NCBI GenBank assembly: GCA_030523645.1
Contig: JAUNIB010000001.1
Location: 682,001-746,000 of the forward strand
Length of the DNA: 64,000 nt
Reading direction: 5' to 3'
DNA from: Selenomonadaceae bacterium
GTDB lineage: Bacteria > Bacillota > Negativicutes > Selenomonadales > Selenomonadaceae
This document shows, in pieces, positions 45,253 through 53,524 of the stretch. Made by a program: the position numbers and the translations under genes. The notes under the pieces were generated by a model. That model searched no databases. It worked only from the letters and a program-made list of their open reading frames with translations, and was not told the DNA's origin. Positions within the stretch are counted from its first letter, which is position 1. Each line of letters begins with the position of its first letter.

Positions 45253-46503
45253 TCAGAAGAAGAAGCGGATGCGGGAGAAGAGAACCTTAGTCTTCTGGTC
45301 AGAAGTAATATTCTTACCATGGAAGTAACCGAGGTAGAGGCCGATGTTCTTGTCAAGAGCATACTCACCGCTGAGTTCCCAACCCTTTACACCGATAGGA
45401 GTAGTAGTGTAGCCGGTCTGCTGAGTAACAACATGGTCACCGGTATGTCTGTAGGCGAGATGGATACCATAGGAACCACGCTTAGCAACATTCATTCCCT
45501 TGTAATCGAGCTGAATGGTGTATGCCTTTTTCTCTTTGTTGCCTTTTCCTGCAGTGTTCTGAGCATAGTTACCGTAAATGCGGAAGTTCTTTGCAAACTT
45601 GTAACCGGCACCAACAGTCCAAATCTTGGCATTATCGCTATCATCATTGATTTTAGCAATTGCACCATTCTTTGCCTTGAAGCTATAGTAACCTACGCCA
45701 GCAGTAACCTGCTTATTTGCATACTCGACACGAGCACCCAAAAGGTTGGCACCATTGTCACCGTTGGTACCAGCACCAAAGAAACGCTCTTCATTAACGC
45801 GGCCGGCAACTGCGGTAATCTTTACCTGCTTGGTCGGAGCATAGGCAACCTGAATACCAGTAGCAGTATCATCGAAAACCATAGTCTCAGTTACAGGCTC
45901 AGTGAAGTAGAACTGACCGAGGTCGATGGTAGCTTTGCCATAATTGCCCTCGGCATACATCCACTCTACATGGTCGAGGCCTACATCTTTACCGGTTTTG
46001 CCGTTATTCTTTTCGTAGTACTGATACTGACCGTATACACCCCAGTTCTTGTTTACCTGTGCAGCCATCTTGAGACGGAGCTCCATGGTATTGACAGTGG
46101 CAGGTGCTTCACCCTTCTTAAGAGTACGCTTAGCAGTGTAGCGAGCTTCACCGGAGAACTTTACATTGTCAACCTTCTTCTCGAGGGCAGCAACGCGAAC
46201 GCCGAGGGAGTTGAGCTCCTGAGCGAACTCAGCAGCCAGCTTGTCGAGAGCAGCACTGGAAGCGCCCTTAGCCATAGCACGAGCTACCATCTGAGCCATT
46301 TCATAGCGGGTGATTTCCTGCTCGCCACGGTAGGAGCCGTCGCCATAGCCATCAACTACGCCTTCAGCAGCGAGCTGAGCGATAGCATCATAGGCCCAGT
46401 GGTCAGCCGGTACATCGGAGAACGGGTTGGCAGCAGCGAAGGTGGTGCTGGCAGCGCCGACTACGAGAGCGGTAGTCAGAGCGGAAACGAGAGATTTCTT
46501 CAT
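45253..46503 (-). CDS. SLH-domain outer-membrane porin (OmpM-like)
   Basis: 416 residues. Signal peptide (about 1-24), one SLH domain at 27-75 (FSDVPADHWAYDAIAQLA ... TRYEMAQMVARAM), a coiled-coil linker at about 80-115 (LAAEFAQELNSLGVRVAALEKKV), then an amphipathic beta-barrel ending RIRFFF. In Negativicutes this architecture tethers the outer membrane to the cell wall through the SLH domain. Start: ATG 46503 with TAAGGAGG upstream. Single-gene unit. Confidence 0.92.
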   Translation of the reverse strand: MKKSLVSALTTALVVGAASTTFAAANPFSDVPADHWAYDAIAQLAAEGVVDGYGDGSYRGEQEITRYEMAQMVARAMAKGASSAALDKLAAEFAQELNSLGVRVAALEKKVDNVKFSGEARYTAKRTLKKGEAPATVNTMELRLKMAAQVNKNWGVYGQYQYYEKNNGKTGKDVGLDHVEWMYAEGNYGKATIDLGQFYFTEPVTETMVFDDTATGIQVAYAPTKQVKITAVAGRVNEERFFGAGTNGDNGANLLGARVEYANKQVTAGVGYYSFKAKNGAIAKINDDSDNAKIWTVGAGYKFAKNFRIYGNYAQNTAGKGNKEKKAYTIQLDYKGMNVAKRGSYGIHLAYRHTGDHVVTQQTGYTTTPIGVKGWELSGEYALDKNIGLYLGYFHGKNITSDQKTKVLFSRIRFFF

Positions 46504-46638
46504 AGGTTTTAGAACCTCCTTAGAATAATAGAAAGAAAATATATAGCGAATATTCAATCTCTACTACTGCTCCAAGAAAGTGTCCATGTTTCCTAACTTA
46601 ACACAGCAGTAGGGGCAGAATATTTCACACAGGTTTAA

Positions 46639-47679
46639 TCAATGCTCGTCAGCGCAATCACACTCATAGACGAAGCCATCGAAGAGGTGGCAGGCCGCAT
46701 GGTCTGCGGGGCCTACATGAATCATAGGCGGCATGTAGACACGGCACTTCTCGTCGATGCAGTGGACGCAGCGATCCTGGAAGGGGCAGCCCACCGGTCT
46801 GTCAAGGGGGCTGGGGATTTCGCCGTCGAGGGTCTTCAAGTCATGTTCTCCCTTGGGAACTACCGGGAATACGGACTGGAGCAAAGCCTGAGTATAGGGG
46901 TGCTTTGCTTCCTTCAGGTGGCTGGCAGAGAGAGACTCAACTACATTGCCAAGGTACATGACGATAGCACGGTTGCACATCTGATATACGAGAGCAAGGT
47001 CATGGCAAATGAAGATGATAGATACGCCGGTTTCCTTCTGGAGTCGCAGCAGCAGGTCGATAACGGTCTTCTGTACCGACACATCAAGGGCGCTGGTAGC
47101 TTCGTCGCAGATAAGGATATCCGGCTCCAGTACGAGAGCACGGGCGATAGCAATACGCTGACGCTGACCGCCGGACATATTAGCCGGGAAGCGATTTACG
47201 AAGTCGGCAGGCAGCTCGACCTTCTTCAGCATTTCGATGGCCTTGGCTTCGCAGTCTTTCTTTTCAATAAGGCCAAAGTTGATAAGGGGCTCACAGATGA
47301 TGTCCTTGATAGACATACGAGGATTGAACGCCTGTCCAAGGTTCTGGAATACCATCTGAATATTGCGGCGGTTCTGACGAGCTTCTTCACCGGTGAGTTT
47401 GGTAATATCTTTTCCTTTATATATTACGCCGCCGGAGGTGGGCTTATAGAGCTGCATTATCATCTTTACGATGGTGGATTTACCGCAGCCGGACTCACCG
47501 ACGATAGCAAGGGACTCGCCTTTATACAAATTGAAAGAGACATCATTGCAGGCGGTAAGGACTTTACCGTCGTCCATCTCAAATTTCTTTACTAAGTGGT
47601 CTACACGAAGAACAACTTCCGGATGAGCTGCTGCCCCAGCATGGTCGTGATCGTGTTCAGTCATCGTAGTGGAACTCAT
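46639..47679 (-). CDS. ABC importer ATP-binding protein (OppF/DppF/NikE type) with His-rich N-terminus
   Basis: 346 residues with a full ABC domain: Walker A GESGCGKST, signature MSGGQRQRIAIARAL, Walker B LICDEATSALD. The C-terminal oligopeptide-type extension contains CPFQDRC...C...C, which in this group often binds an Fe-S cluster or zinc. The N-terminus carries EHDHDHAGAAAH, uncommon in peptide transporters. Start: ATG 47679 with AGGAG nine bases upstream; the gene overlaps the end of the other ATPase gene by 23 bp. Confidence 0.9.
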   Translation of the reverse strand: MSSTTMTEHDHDHAGAAAHPEVVLRVDHLVKKFEMDDGKVLTACNDVSFNLYKGESLAIVGESGCGKSTIVKMIMQLYKPTSGGVIYKGKDITKLTGEEARQNRRNIQMVFQNLGQAFNPRMSIKDIICEPLINFGLIEKKDCEAKAIEMLKKVELPADFVNRFPANMSGGQRQRIAIARALVLEPDILICDEATSALDVSVQKTVIDLLLRLQKETGVSIIFICHDLALVYQMCNRAIVMYLGNVVESLSASHLKEAKHPYTQALLQSVFPVVPKGEHDLKTLDGEIPSPLDRPVGCPFQDRCVHCIDEKCRVYMPPMIHVGPADHAACHLFDGFVYECDCADEH

Positions 47680-48457
47680 TGGCAGCATCTCCTATCTGAG
47701 GAGCCGCAGCAAGCAGCTTCTTCGTATATTCGGTCTGAGGATTTCTTACAATCTGCTGAGAAGAGCCTTCCTCCATTACATGACCGTTCTGCATAACGAT
47801 GATGTGGTCAGCCATGTATGCTGCAACACCAAGGTTGTGAGTAACGATGATAATGGCGGTGCCGTCCTCACGGCAGATATTCATCATTTCTTTTACTACC
47901 TGTGCCTGGGTAGTAACATCAAGAGCACTTGTGGGCTCATCTGCCAGCAGCAGCTTCGGTGAGAAGCACATTGCCATAGCTACACCTACACGCTGATTCA
48001 TACCGCCGGACAGCTCGAAGGGATAGCTATTCAAAATGACTTCGGGATTCGGCAGACTCATACGCTTGAGCATCTGAATAGCGCGCTCAACAGCCTGTTC
48101 TTCTGTCATGTCCGAATGCTGCTGTATGTACTCAACAAACTGCGTCCTGATACGCTGGATGGGGTCCATCGTTCCGCCGCAGTCCTGGAAGACCATTGAC
48201 ATACCCATGCCGCTAAGCTTGCGCCAATCTTCGGGGGTATTCTTACTCAGGTCTTTTCCGTCGAAGAACATCGTTCCGCCGGTCACGTGGCCAAGTCCTG
48301 GCAGGCAGCCTAAAATAGCGCGAATTACGGTGGTCTTGCCGCTGCCGCTTTCGCCTACGATGGCACATACCTGACCTTTGTCGAGGTTGAGGCTGACGCC
48401 TTCAACGATAGGCCGGTCGCCATAGGCTATCGCTAAATTGGATACCTCTAATAGCAT
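47657..48457 (-). CDS. ABC importer ATP-binding protein (OppD/DppD/NikD type)
   Basis: 266 residues. Walker A GESGSGKTT, signature LSGGMNQRVGVAMAM, Walker B LLADEPTSALD, H-loop THNL. Start: ATG 48457 with AAGGAG seven bases upstream; the frame runs on to 48535 only through repeat-derived sequence. It lacks the longer C-terminal region of its partner. Lies 285 bp after the solute-binding gene, a gap filled by hairpins. Confidence 0.9.
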   Translation of the reverse strand: MLLEVSNLAIAYGDRPIVEGVSLNLDKGQVCAIVGESGSGKTTVIRAILGCLPGLGHVTGGTMFFDGKDLSKNTPEDWRKLSGMGMSMVFQDCGGTMDPIQRIRTQFVEYIQQHSDMTEEQAVERAIQMLKRMSLPNPEVILNSYPFELSGGMNQRVGVAMAMCFSPKLLLADEPTSALDVTTQAQVVKEMMNICREDGTAIIIVTHNLGVAAYMADHIIVMQNGHVMEEGSSQQIVRNPQTEYTKKLLAAAPQIGDAANEFHYDD

Positions 48458-48506
48458 ATCGCCACTCCTTAACATAGAAAATTGAATTTTGTGAAGTATT
48501 TTGTTT

Positions 48507-48663
48507 ACCCCTCCGGTCTCGCTTCGCTCGACCACCTCCCCTTATAAAGGGGAGACATATAGAGTGAGGCAAAGCTCGACCATCTTCCCTAAATGGGAGG
48601 CTTTTGGGGTGTTTTACCCCTCCGGCTTCGCTACGCTCAGCCACTTCCCCTAGATGGGAGGCT
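48507..48663. repeat. Type II double-hairpin elements inside the ABC operon
   Basis: Type II copies at 48507-48556 and 48615-48663, with a decayed copy between (GTGAGGCAAAGCTCGACCAT ... AAATGGGAGG). They lie between the solute-binding gene and the ATPase genes of one operon. Read on the minus strand, part of this sequence extends the ATPase frame (MVERSETGG), but it is not preceded by an RBS. Confidence 0.75.
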
Positions 48664-48690
48664 ACTGGAGGAGAACAATCTAAAGCACCC

Positions 48691-48718
48691 GTATAGGGCG
48701 GGCTCGCCCGCCCTATAC
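48691..48718 (-). promoter_or_regulatory. 28-bp palindromic stem-loop after the solute-binding protein gene
   Basis: Arms GTATAGGGCGGGC / GCCCGCCCTATAC around a 2-nt centre, 25 bp past the stop codon. There is no U-run, so it is better read as an intercistronic stem that stabilises the upstream mRNA than as a terminator. Such stems often raise the level of solute-binding protein above its ATPases. Confidence 0.6.
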
Positions 48719-48742
48719 AAGCACCATGATAGTCAAGAGATA

Positions 48743-50362
48743 TTACTTAGCCGGTTTGATTTCCGGGGTGAGCCAGTAGTAGTCAGCCGGCTTGATGTCT
48801 GCGTTAGCAATCTTGGAGGAGCTGACCATGTTGGTCTGCGGATAGCCCATGAAGATGGAGGCGCAGTCATCGAGGATAATCTGCTGAGCCTTGATCATCA
48901 TCTCACGACGCTTGCCCTTGTCAAACTCGACAGCGAGCTTAGCCATGAGCTCATCATAAGCCGGGTTGCTGTAGCCGGTACCGTTCTGCGGGTTGTTGCC
49001 GTCTACATTGGTACGCCAGTACCAGTTGAGGTAGATTTCCGGGTCACCGGTCGGAGCGGTGATGTTGTTGGAAATCATGAGGTCGAACTCGCCGTTGATA
49101 CCCATGCGGTCAACGAGGTTGTAGTCAACGGTGTTAATCTTGATATCAATGCCGACCTTCTTGGCATCAGCCTGAATAGCCTCGGAGTAGAGCGGCAGCT
49201 CTGCACGGCTGTTGTAGGTAACGATGGTGAGCTGCAGGGGCTTGCCATCCTTATCGAGGATGCCGTCGCCGTTGGTGTCTTTCCAGCCAGCCTCAGCGAG
49301 GAGCTTCTTGGCACGCTCTACATTGTAGGCGTTCGGGTCCTTCAGCTGGTCAAAGCCGTAGTCGAGGGAAGGAGGAACCGGAGCCTTGCCGGCGATGAAG
49401 GTGCCCTTCAGGAGAACCTTGTTGTAGGTCTCACGGTCGAGGGAGCTTACGAGAGCTTCACGGACGCGCTTATCGTTGAGGATACGGCCTTCACGCTGGT
49501 TGAGGCGGGTAATAACGGTACGGAGAGATGCAAGCTCGGATACACGGAACTTGTCCTTGCCGCGGAAGAGGGTCATATCACCGGCAGCGATGTTTACAGC
49601 TGCGTCGATTTCACCGGACTGGAGAGCCATAGCGCGGGTGTTCGGGTCGTCGATGGAGGGAATCTCAACAACCTTGTAAGGCGGCTTGCCACCCCAGTAG
49701 GTGTCGTTGGATTCCATGACAGCCTTTTCCTTTACAAAGCTCTTAACTTTGTACGGGCCGGTGCAGATAGGACCCTGCTTGGAGAAGTCGCGGTCGCCGC
49801 CGGCAGCCTTGTCGGAGGTAACATCAACGATGAGCCAGAGAGGATCAGACAGAGCGCCGTTCAGGTTCGGCATGGGCTCCTTGGTGGTGATCATGAGATC
49901 CTGACCCTTTGCCTCCATCTTGGTGTAGGCAAAGAAGGTACCGGCACGCTTGGACTTTGCAAATACGCGCTCGATGGACTTCTTAACAGCTTCAGCATCG
50001 CACTTCTTGCCGTTGGAGAAGGTTACATTGTCACGGATGTGGATGGTCCAGGTGAGTTTGTCCTCGCTTACGGACCACTTGTCAGCAACCCACGGCTGAA
50101 CGACCATCTTCTCATCGAATTTGAAGAGGCACTCGCCGAGGCCGTAACGCATTACAACCCAGCCAAAGTAGTTATCGGTCGGCTCGAGGCTGTCGGCGAA
50201 GTTGGTAACACCGAACTTGAACTTCTCAGCCTGACCGGAAGCAGCCTTCTTGTCATCGGCCTTCTTGTCACCGCCGCCACCGCAGCCGGTAACGAAGCTG
50301 GCCAGCATACCGGTAGCAAGAGCAGCAGCCATAGCTTTCTTTGCTTTGGTAAAAGTGAACAT
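48743..50362 (-). CDS. ABC importer solute-binding lipoprotein (SBP family 5, peptide/nickel)
   Basis: 539 residues. Lipobox FVTGC with Cys27 as the lipidation site, then a Gly/Lys-rich linker (GGGGDKKADDKK). The family 5 fold is recognised by DNVTFSNGKKCDAEAVKKSIE, GPICTGPYKVKSF, LRTVITRLNQREGRILNDKRVREAL and the C-terminal DPEIYLNWYWRT. These proteins bind peptides, nickel or metallophore complexes; the sequence alone does not decide. GGAGAG precedes the ATG. Confidence 0.88.
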   Translation of the reverse strand: MFTFTKAKKAMAAALATGMLASFVTGCGGGGDKKADDKKAASGQAEKFKFGVTNFADSLEPTDNYFGWVVMRYGLGECLFKFDEKMVVQPWVADKWSVSEDKLTWTIHIRDNVTFSNGKKCDAEAVKKSIERVFAKSKRAGTFFAYTKMEAKGQDLMITTKEPMPNLNGALSDPLWLIVDVTSDKAAGGDRDFSKQGPICTGPYKVKSFVKEKAVMESNDTYWGGKPPYKVVEIPSIDDPNTRAMALQSGEIDAAVNIAAGDMTLFRGKDKFRVSELASLRTVITRLNQREGRILNDKRVREALVSSLDRETYNKVLLKGTFIAGKAPVPPSLDYGFDQLKDPNAYNVERAKKLLAEAGWKDTNGDGILDKDGKPLQLTIVTYNSRAELPLYSEAIQADAKKVGIDIKINTVDYNLVDRMGINGEFDLMISNNITAPTGDPEIYLNWYWRTNVDGNNPQNGTGYSNPAYDELMAKLAVEFDKGKRREMMIKAQQIILDDCASIFMGYPQTNMVSSSKIANADIKPADYYWLTPEIKPAK

Positions 50363-50403
50363 TTACATCTCTCCTATTCCTTATATGATAATTTAAGAAA
50401 CAA

Positions 50404-51219
50404 CTAGTTATTACCACGCGGGTCCATGATATCGCGGAGGCAGTCACCCCAGGTATTGAAGATGGCTACGACGATGAGGATGGCAAGACCGGGGTAAAGC
50501 ATGACCCAGGGGGCAGTCTGGATGACCTGACGACCCTCGTTGAGCATGAGGCCCCACTCAGGAGTCGGCGGCTGAGCACCGAAGCCGAGGAAGGACAGGC
50601 CGGCAATCTCCATAATCATGGTACCGATATCCATAGCGGCGGTAACAATGATGGTGAGGATGATATTCGGCAGGATGTGACGATAGAGCACCTGAATGGG
50701 TCGAGTACCGTTGGTAACAGCAGCTGCTACGAAGTCACGGTCACGAATCTTCATGGTGAGGGAGCGGGCAAGACGAGCGTACTTCGTCCAGCCTACAACG
50801 GTAAGAGCAAGGATGGTATTGATAGCACTACCACCCATGATACCGGCGATGGCGATAGCCAGAACGACACCGGGGAATGCGAGCATGAGGTCAGAGATGC
50901 GCATGAGAACCATGTCGACTCTGCCGCCGCAGTAACCGGCAACGATACCAATCGCGGTGCCGATGGCAGTCATGAGCACTACGATGACCATAGTCATGGA
51001 AAGAGATACGCGGGCACCGTAGAGGATACGGGCGAAGCAGTCACGACCAAGCTTGTCGGTACCGAAGATGTGATTGCCACCCGGCTCCATAAGAGCGTCT
51101 TTCATGTTGGTGGCGTATGGGTCAAAGGAAGTTATCAACGGGGCGAATATTGCAGCGGCAATAATCAGCAGTACGAGACCCGTAAATACTCTGAATGTTG
51201 TTTTGTCACTCATTTTCAT
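50404..51219 (-). CDS. ABC importer permease (OppC/DppC/NikC type)
   Basis: 271 residues with six predicted helices. An N-terminal peptide (TGLVLLIIAAAIFAPLITSFDPY) precedes the permease domain; the EAA-like loop reads RDFVAAAVTNGTRPIQVLYRHILPN. It starts directly after the stop codon of the partner permease, so the two are cotranslated. Confidence 0.92.
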   Translation of the reverse strand: MKMSDKTTFRVFTGLVLLIIAAAIFAPLITSFDPYATNMKDALMEPGGNHIFGTDKLGRDCFARILYGARVSLSMTMVIVVLMTAIGTAIGIVAGYCGGRVDMVLMRISDLMLAFPGVVLAIAIAGIMGGSAINTILALTVVGWTKYARLARSLTMKIRDRDFVAAAVTNGTRPIQVLYRHILPNIILTIIVTAAMDIGTMIMEIAGLSFLGFGAQPPTPEWGLMLNEGRQVIQTAPWVMLYPGLAILIVVAIFNTWGDCLRDIMDPRGNN

Positions 51220-52161
51220 TTAGCGAGTCCCCTTTCTGATGCGCGGATCAAGGTAATGGTACGAGCAGTCGATGATAAGATTGATAACCATATAGAAGAC
51301 CGCTATCCAGAGGACGAAGCCCATGACCAGCGGGTAGTCACGCATTTCGATGGCGTGTACTGCCAGCTTGCCGAGACCCGGCCAGCCGAATACCATCTCG
51401 ATGACGGCAGAGCCGCCGAGCAGCCAGCCGATGGTCAGACCGAGAAGGGTGATGAGCGGCAGGCAGGCATTGGGCAGAATATGATGCCAGAGAACACGGC
51501 TCATGGGAATGCCGCGAGCACGAGCGCCCATTACATAGTCCTGATTGAGTTCTTCGAGAAGAGCAGTACGCACCTGACGGGTGTACTTTGCAGCCATTGG
51601 AATAGCCAGTGTGACAGCCGGGAGAACCATGCGTCTAAATTCTACCTCGCCGCCCGCAATGGGGAACCAACCAAGCTGAAGTCCGAAGATGTAGAGAAGA
51701 ACAAGACCAACCCAGAAGGAAGGCATTGAAATTCCTACGAAGGTAACAGCACGGATTACATTGTCGATGATACTGTTGCGATGAAGAGCGGAAATGATGC
51801 CGAGCGGCAGCGCAATAATCATCATAATGAAGAGAGAGGAACCGGCAAGAGCAATCGTACCAGGCAGAGCTTCCATGAGCTTCTGGGCTACCGGAACGCG
51901 AGCCGAGTAGGACATACCCATATCACCGGTAAGAAGTCCACCTAACCAGCGAACATACTGAACGTGGAAGGGCTGGTCGAGACCGAGCTCCTTTCGAGTT
52001 GCCTCAATGACCTCCTTCGGTATGATAGTATCGCCGACCTCCAAAATCATTTCGACTGGATCACCCGGGGCAATGTAGGTGAGTGCAAAGGTCAGAAATG
52101 TTACGCCCAGGAGCGTGAATATCATCTGCACTAAGCGATGAAGTATTTCTTTCCCTTTCAA
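51220..52161 (-). CDS. ABC importer permease (OppB/DppB/NikB type)
   Basis: 313 residues, six helices. The EAA-like loop reads DYVMGARARGIPMSRVLWHHILPN and the N-terminal helix LVQMIFTLLGVTFLTFALTY. The TTG at 52161 follows GGGAG by eight bases and I prefer it; an in-frame ATG at 52182 has no SD. First gene of the operon, with a near-consensus promoter at 52257-52286. Confidence 0.88.
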   Translation of the reverse strand: MKGKEILHRLVQMIFTLLGVTFLTFALTYIAPGDPVEMILEVGDTIIPKEVIEATRKELGLDQPFHVQYVRWLGGLLTGDMGMSYSARVPVAQKLMEALPGTIALAGSSLFIMMIIALPLGIISALHRNSIIDNVIRAVTFVGISMPSFWVGLVLLYIFGLQLGWFPIAGGEVEFRRMVLPAVTLAIPMAAKYTRQVRTALLEELNQDYVMGARARGIPMSRVLWHHILPNACLPLITLLGLTIGWLLGGSAVIEMVFGWPGLGKLAVHAIEMRDYPLVMGFVLWIAVFYMVINLIIDCSYHYLDPRIRKGTR

Positions 52162-52183
52162 AAGACCATCTCCCTTTTGCATA

Positions 52184-52200
52184 TTGATAATTGATAATAT
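52184..52200. promoter_or_regulatory. TTGATAAT direct repeat in the ABC operon leader
   Basis: TTGATAATTGATAATAT contains two GATAAT units, reminiscent of Fur-type hexamer arrays but arranged as direct repeats with one extra base. It lies between promoter and start codon. A repressor site is possible. Confidence 0.25.
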
Positions 52201-52256
52201 CTGATGAACTCATAATATATTCCATCTATTTATAAGTCCATCTTTTTAACGACATT

Positions 52257-52286
52257 ATTTTAGTTTATGTATAATCATTCTGTCAA
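52257..52286 (-). promoter_or_regulatory. Promoter of the ABC importer operon
   Basis: Perfect -35 TTGACA (complement of 52281-52286) and -10 TAAAAT (complement of 52257-52262) with 18-bp spacing. It leaves a leader of about 90 nt. Confidence 0.6.
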
Positions 52287-52396
52287 GTACTTAGCATAAC
52301 AATTAATAAATTATATTAATAAGTTAGCACGGAATTAGTTATTCAGAACCTATACATATTACAAATATAAATATTTATAATCGTAAATCGCAAAAA

Positions 52397-52425
52397 AATA
52401 AGGAGATTGGGACAATCTCCTTATT
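52397..52425 (-). terminator. Terminator after the M14 deacylase gene
   Basis: Perfect 13-bp stem AATAAGGAGATTG / CAATCTCCTTATT with a 3-nt loop. On the minus strand it is followed by TTTTTGCG. It separates the HMA-ATPase-deacylase unit from the ABC operon. Confidence 0.9.
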
Positions 52426-52457
52426 AATTTTAGCTCAAAAACTACCACTAGGTCTTT

Positions 52458-53495
52458 TTACTCAATTAATTCATGATGGTTGTCATCAGCATGAACTGCA
52501 TCTTCCGTCTCGTGCAGAACATGGCAGTTCTGCTCTACAGCGCAGAACATTACCGCATCGCCTTTGCGGACAGACAGAGCCGACAGCTGGTAGAGAATGG
52601 TGGCTGATTCATTAGCCACAACCTCTTCCCGGATATTCCCAAAGACATCGGTAATTGTACCTACAATCTGCCCTTTGCTCAGAATATCACCGGGCTGAAC
52701 AAGAGGCTTCCACAGGCCGCTCTCTTTGGCCACAATGGGACGGGAATTGCCAAAATCATGGATATGATCCAGCTTCCTTCTCTCTTTTCCGTCATCATAC
52801 ATGCCGAAATATTTCATAAGACGGTACATATCTGCCAGATAGCCGATTTCCTCATTTTCATTCCAGACGCAGTTTCCGCCGCGCTCAATAAGGATACCGG
52901 GCAAGTCATTCAGAGATGCCGCAGCAAGACTGCCGTTGGGAGACTTGGAGCTGACCATCCAGTGAATATACAGGTTCTCCGCTGCCTTTCGGGATTTCTC
53001 TACTATCTCCGGTTTCGCCAGCACGGAGTAGTAGAGGTGCGGTATCAGGTCTTCATGGAGGTCTCCGCTGTGAAGGTCCATGTAGAAGTCATATCCCCTG
53101 CCCATTTCCTGCGTGATAAACCAGGCAATTCGCTCGGCAGCAGTACCATCCTCCTTGCCGGGATATACACGGTTGATGTTCTTTCCGTCTGCCGGAACAA
53201 TGGCAGCTTTGCGCTCCATGAAAGCCCCACCGTTCACAAGGTGGAGAATAGTGAGAGAGCCGGACATCTTCAAGGGGTCAATTCGGCGGACCAGCTGAGC
53301 AGTGGCAAGAATGCCGGGGTACTCATTGCCGTGAATACCGGCGGTAATGAGTATTCGTTTGCCGGGCTTTGCTCCGTTTATGATTGAGAACGGTACATCC
53401 GGGGTATCATCCGTAATGCTGATATAGCCCTGTACCTTTGTTCCCGGTTTCGCTATATAACCGCAAAATTCTATATCTTTTGCTACATCACACAT
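52458..53495 (-). CDS. M14-family succinylglutamate desuccinylase/aspartoacylase-like deacylase
   Basis: 345 residues. Zinc ligands are visible: His55 and Glu58 in GIHGNEYPG, and His142 in YMDLHSGD. The catalytic Glu is probably Glu204 in ILIERGG. A C-terminal barrel-like domain follows (PGDILSKGQIVGTITDVFGN). The last 25 residues are His-rich (HVLHETEDAVHADDNHH), unusual for the family. Substrate unknown; relatives remove acyl groups from amino acids or peptides. It follows the P-type ATPase by 29 bp, in the same direction. Confidence 0.85.
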   Translation of the reverse strand: MCDVAKDIEFCGYIAKPGTKVQGYISITDDTPDVPFSIINGAKPGKRILITAGIHGNEYPGILATAQLVRRIDPLKMSGSLTILHLVNGGAFMERKAAIVPADGKNINRVYPGKEDGTAAERIAWFITQEMGRGYDFYMDLHSGDLHEDLIPHLYYSVLAKPEIVEKSRKAAENLYIHWMVSSKSPNGSLAAASLNDLPGILIERGGNCVWNENEEIGYLADMYRLMKYFGMYDDGKERRKLDHIHDFGNSRPIVAKESGLWKPLVQPGDILSKGQIVGTITDVFGNIREEVVANESATILYQLSALSVRKGDAVMFCAVEQNCHVLHETEDAVHADDNHHELIE

Positions 53496-53524
53496 ACCAA
53501 TAAGTTCTCCTTTTCCGAGGTGTA

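Noticed and set aside
48458-48535. N-terminal extension of the OppD-like protein (MVERSETGG...)
   Set aside because: The extension is repeat-derived, while the ATG at 48457 has AAGGAG at the right distance and fits the family N-terminus.
48593-50407. 604-codon open frame antisense to the solute-binding protein
   Set aside because: Begins inside repeats and mirrors a complete lipoprotein gene.
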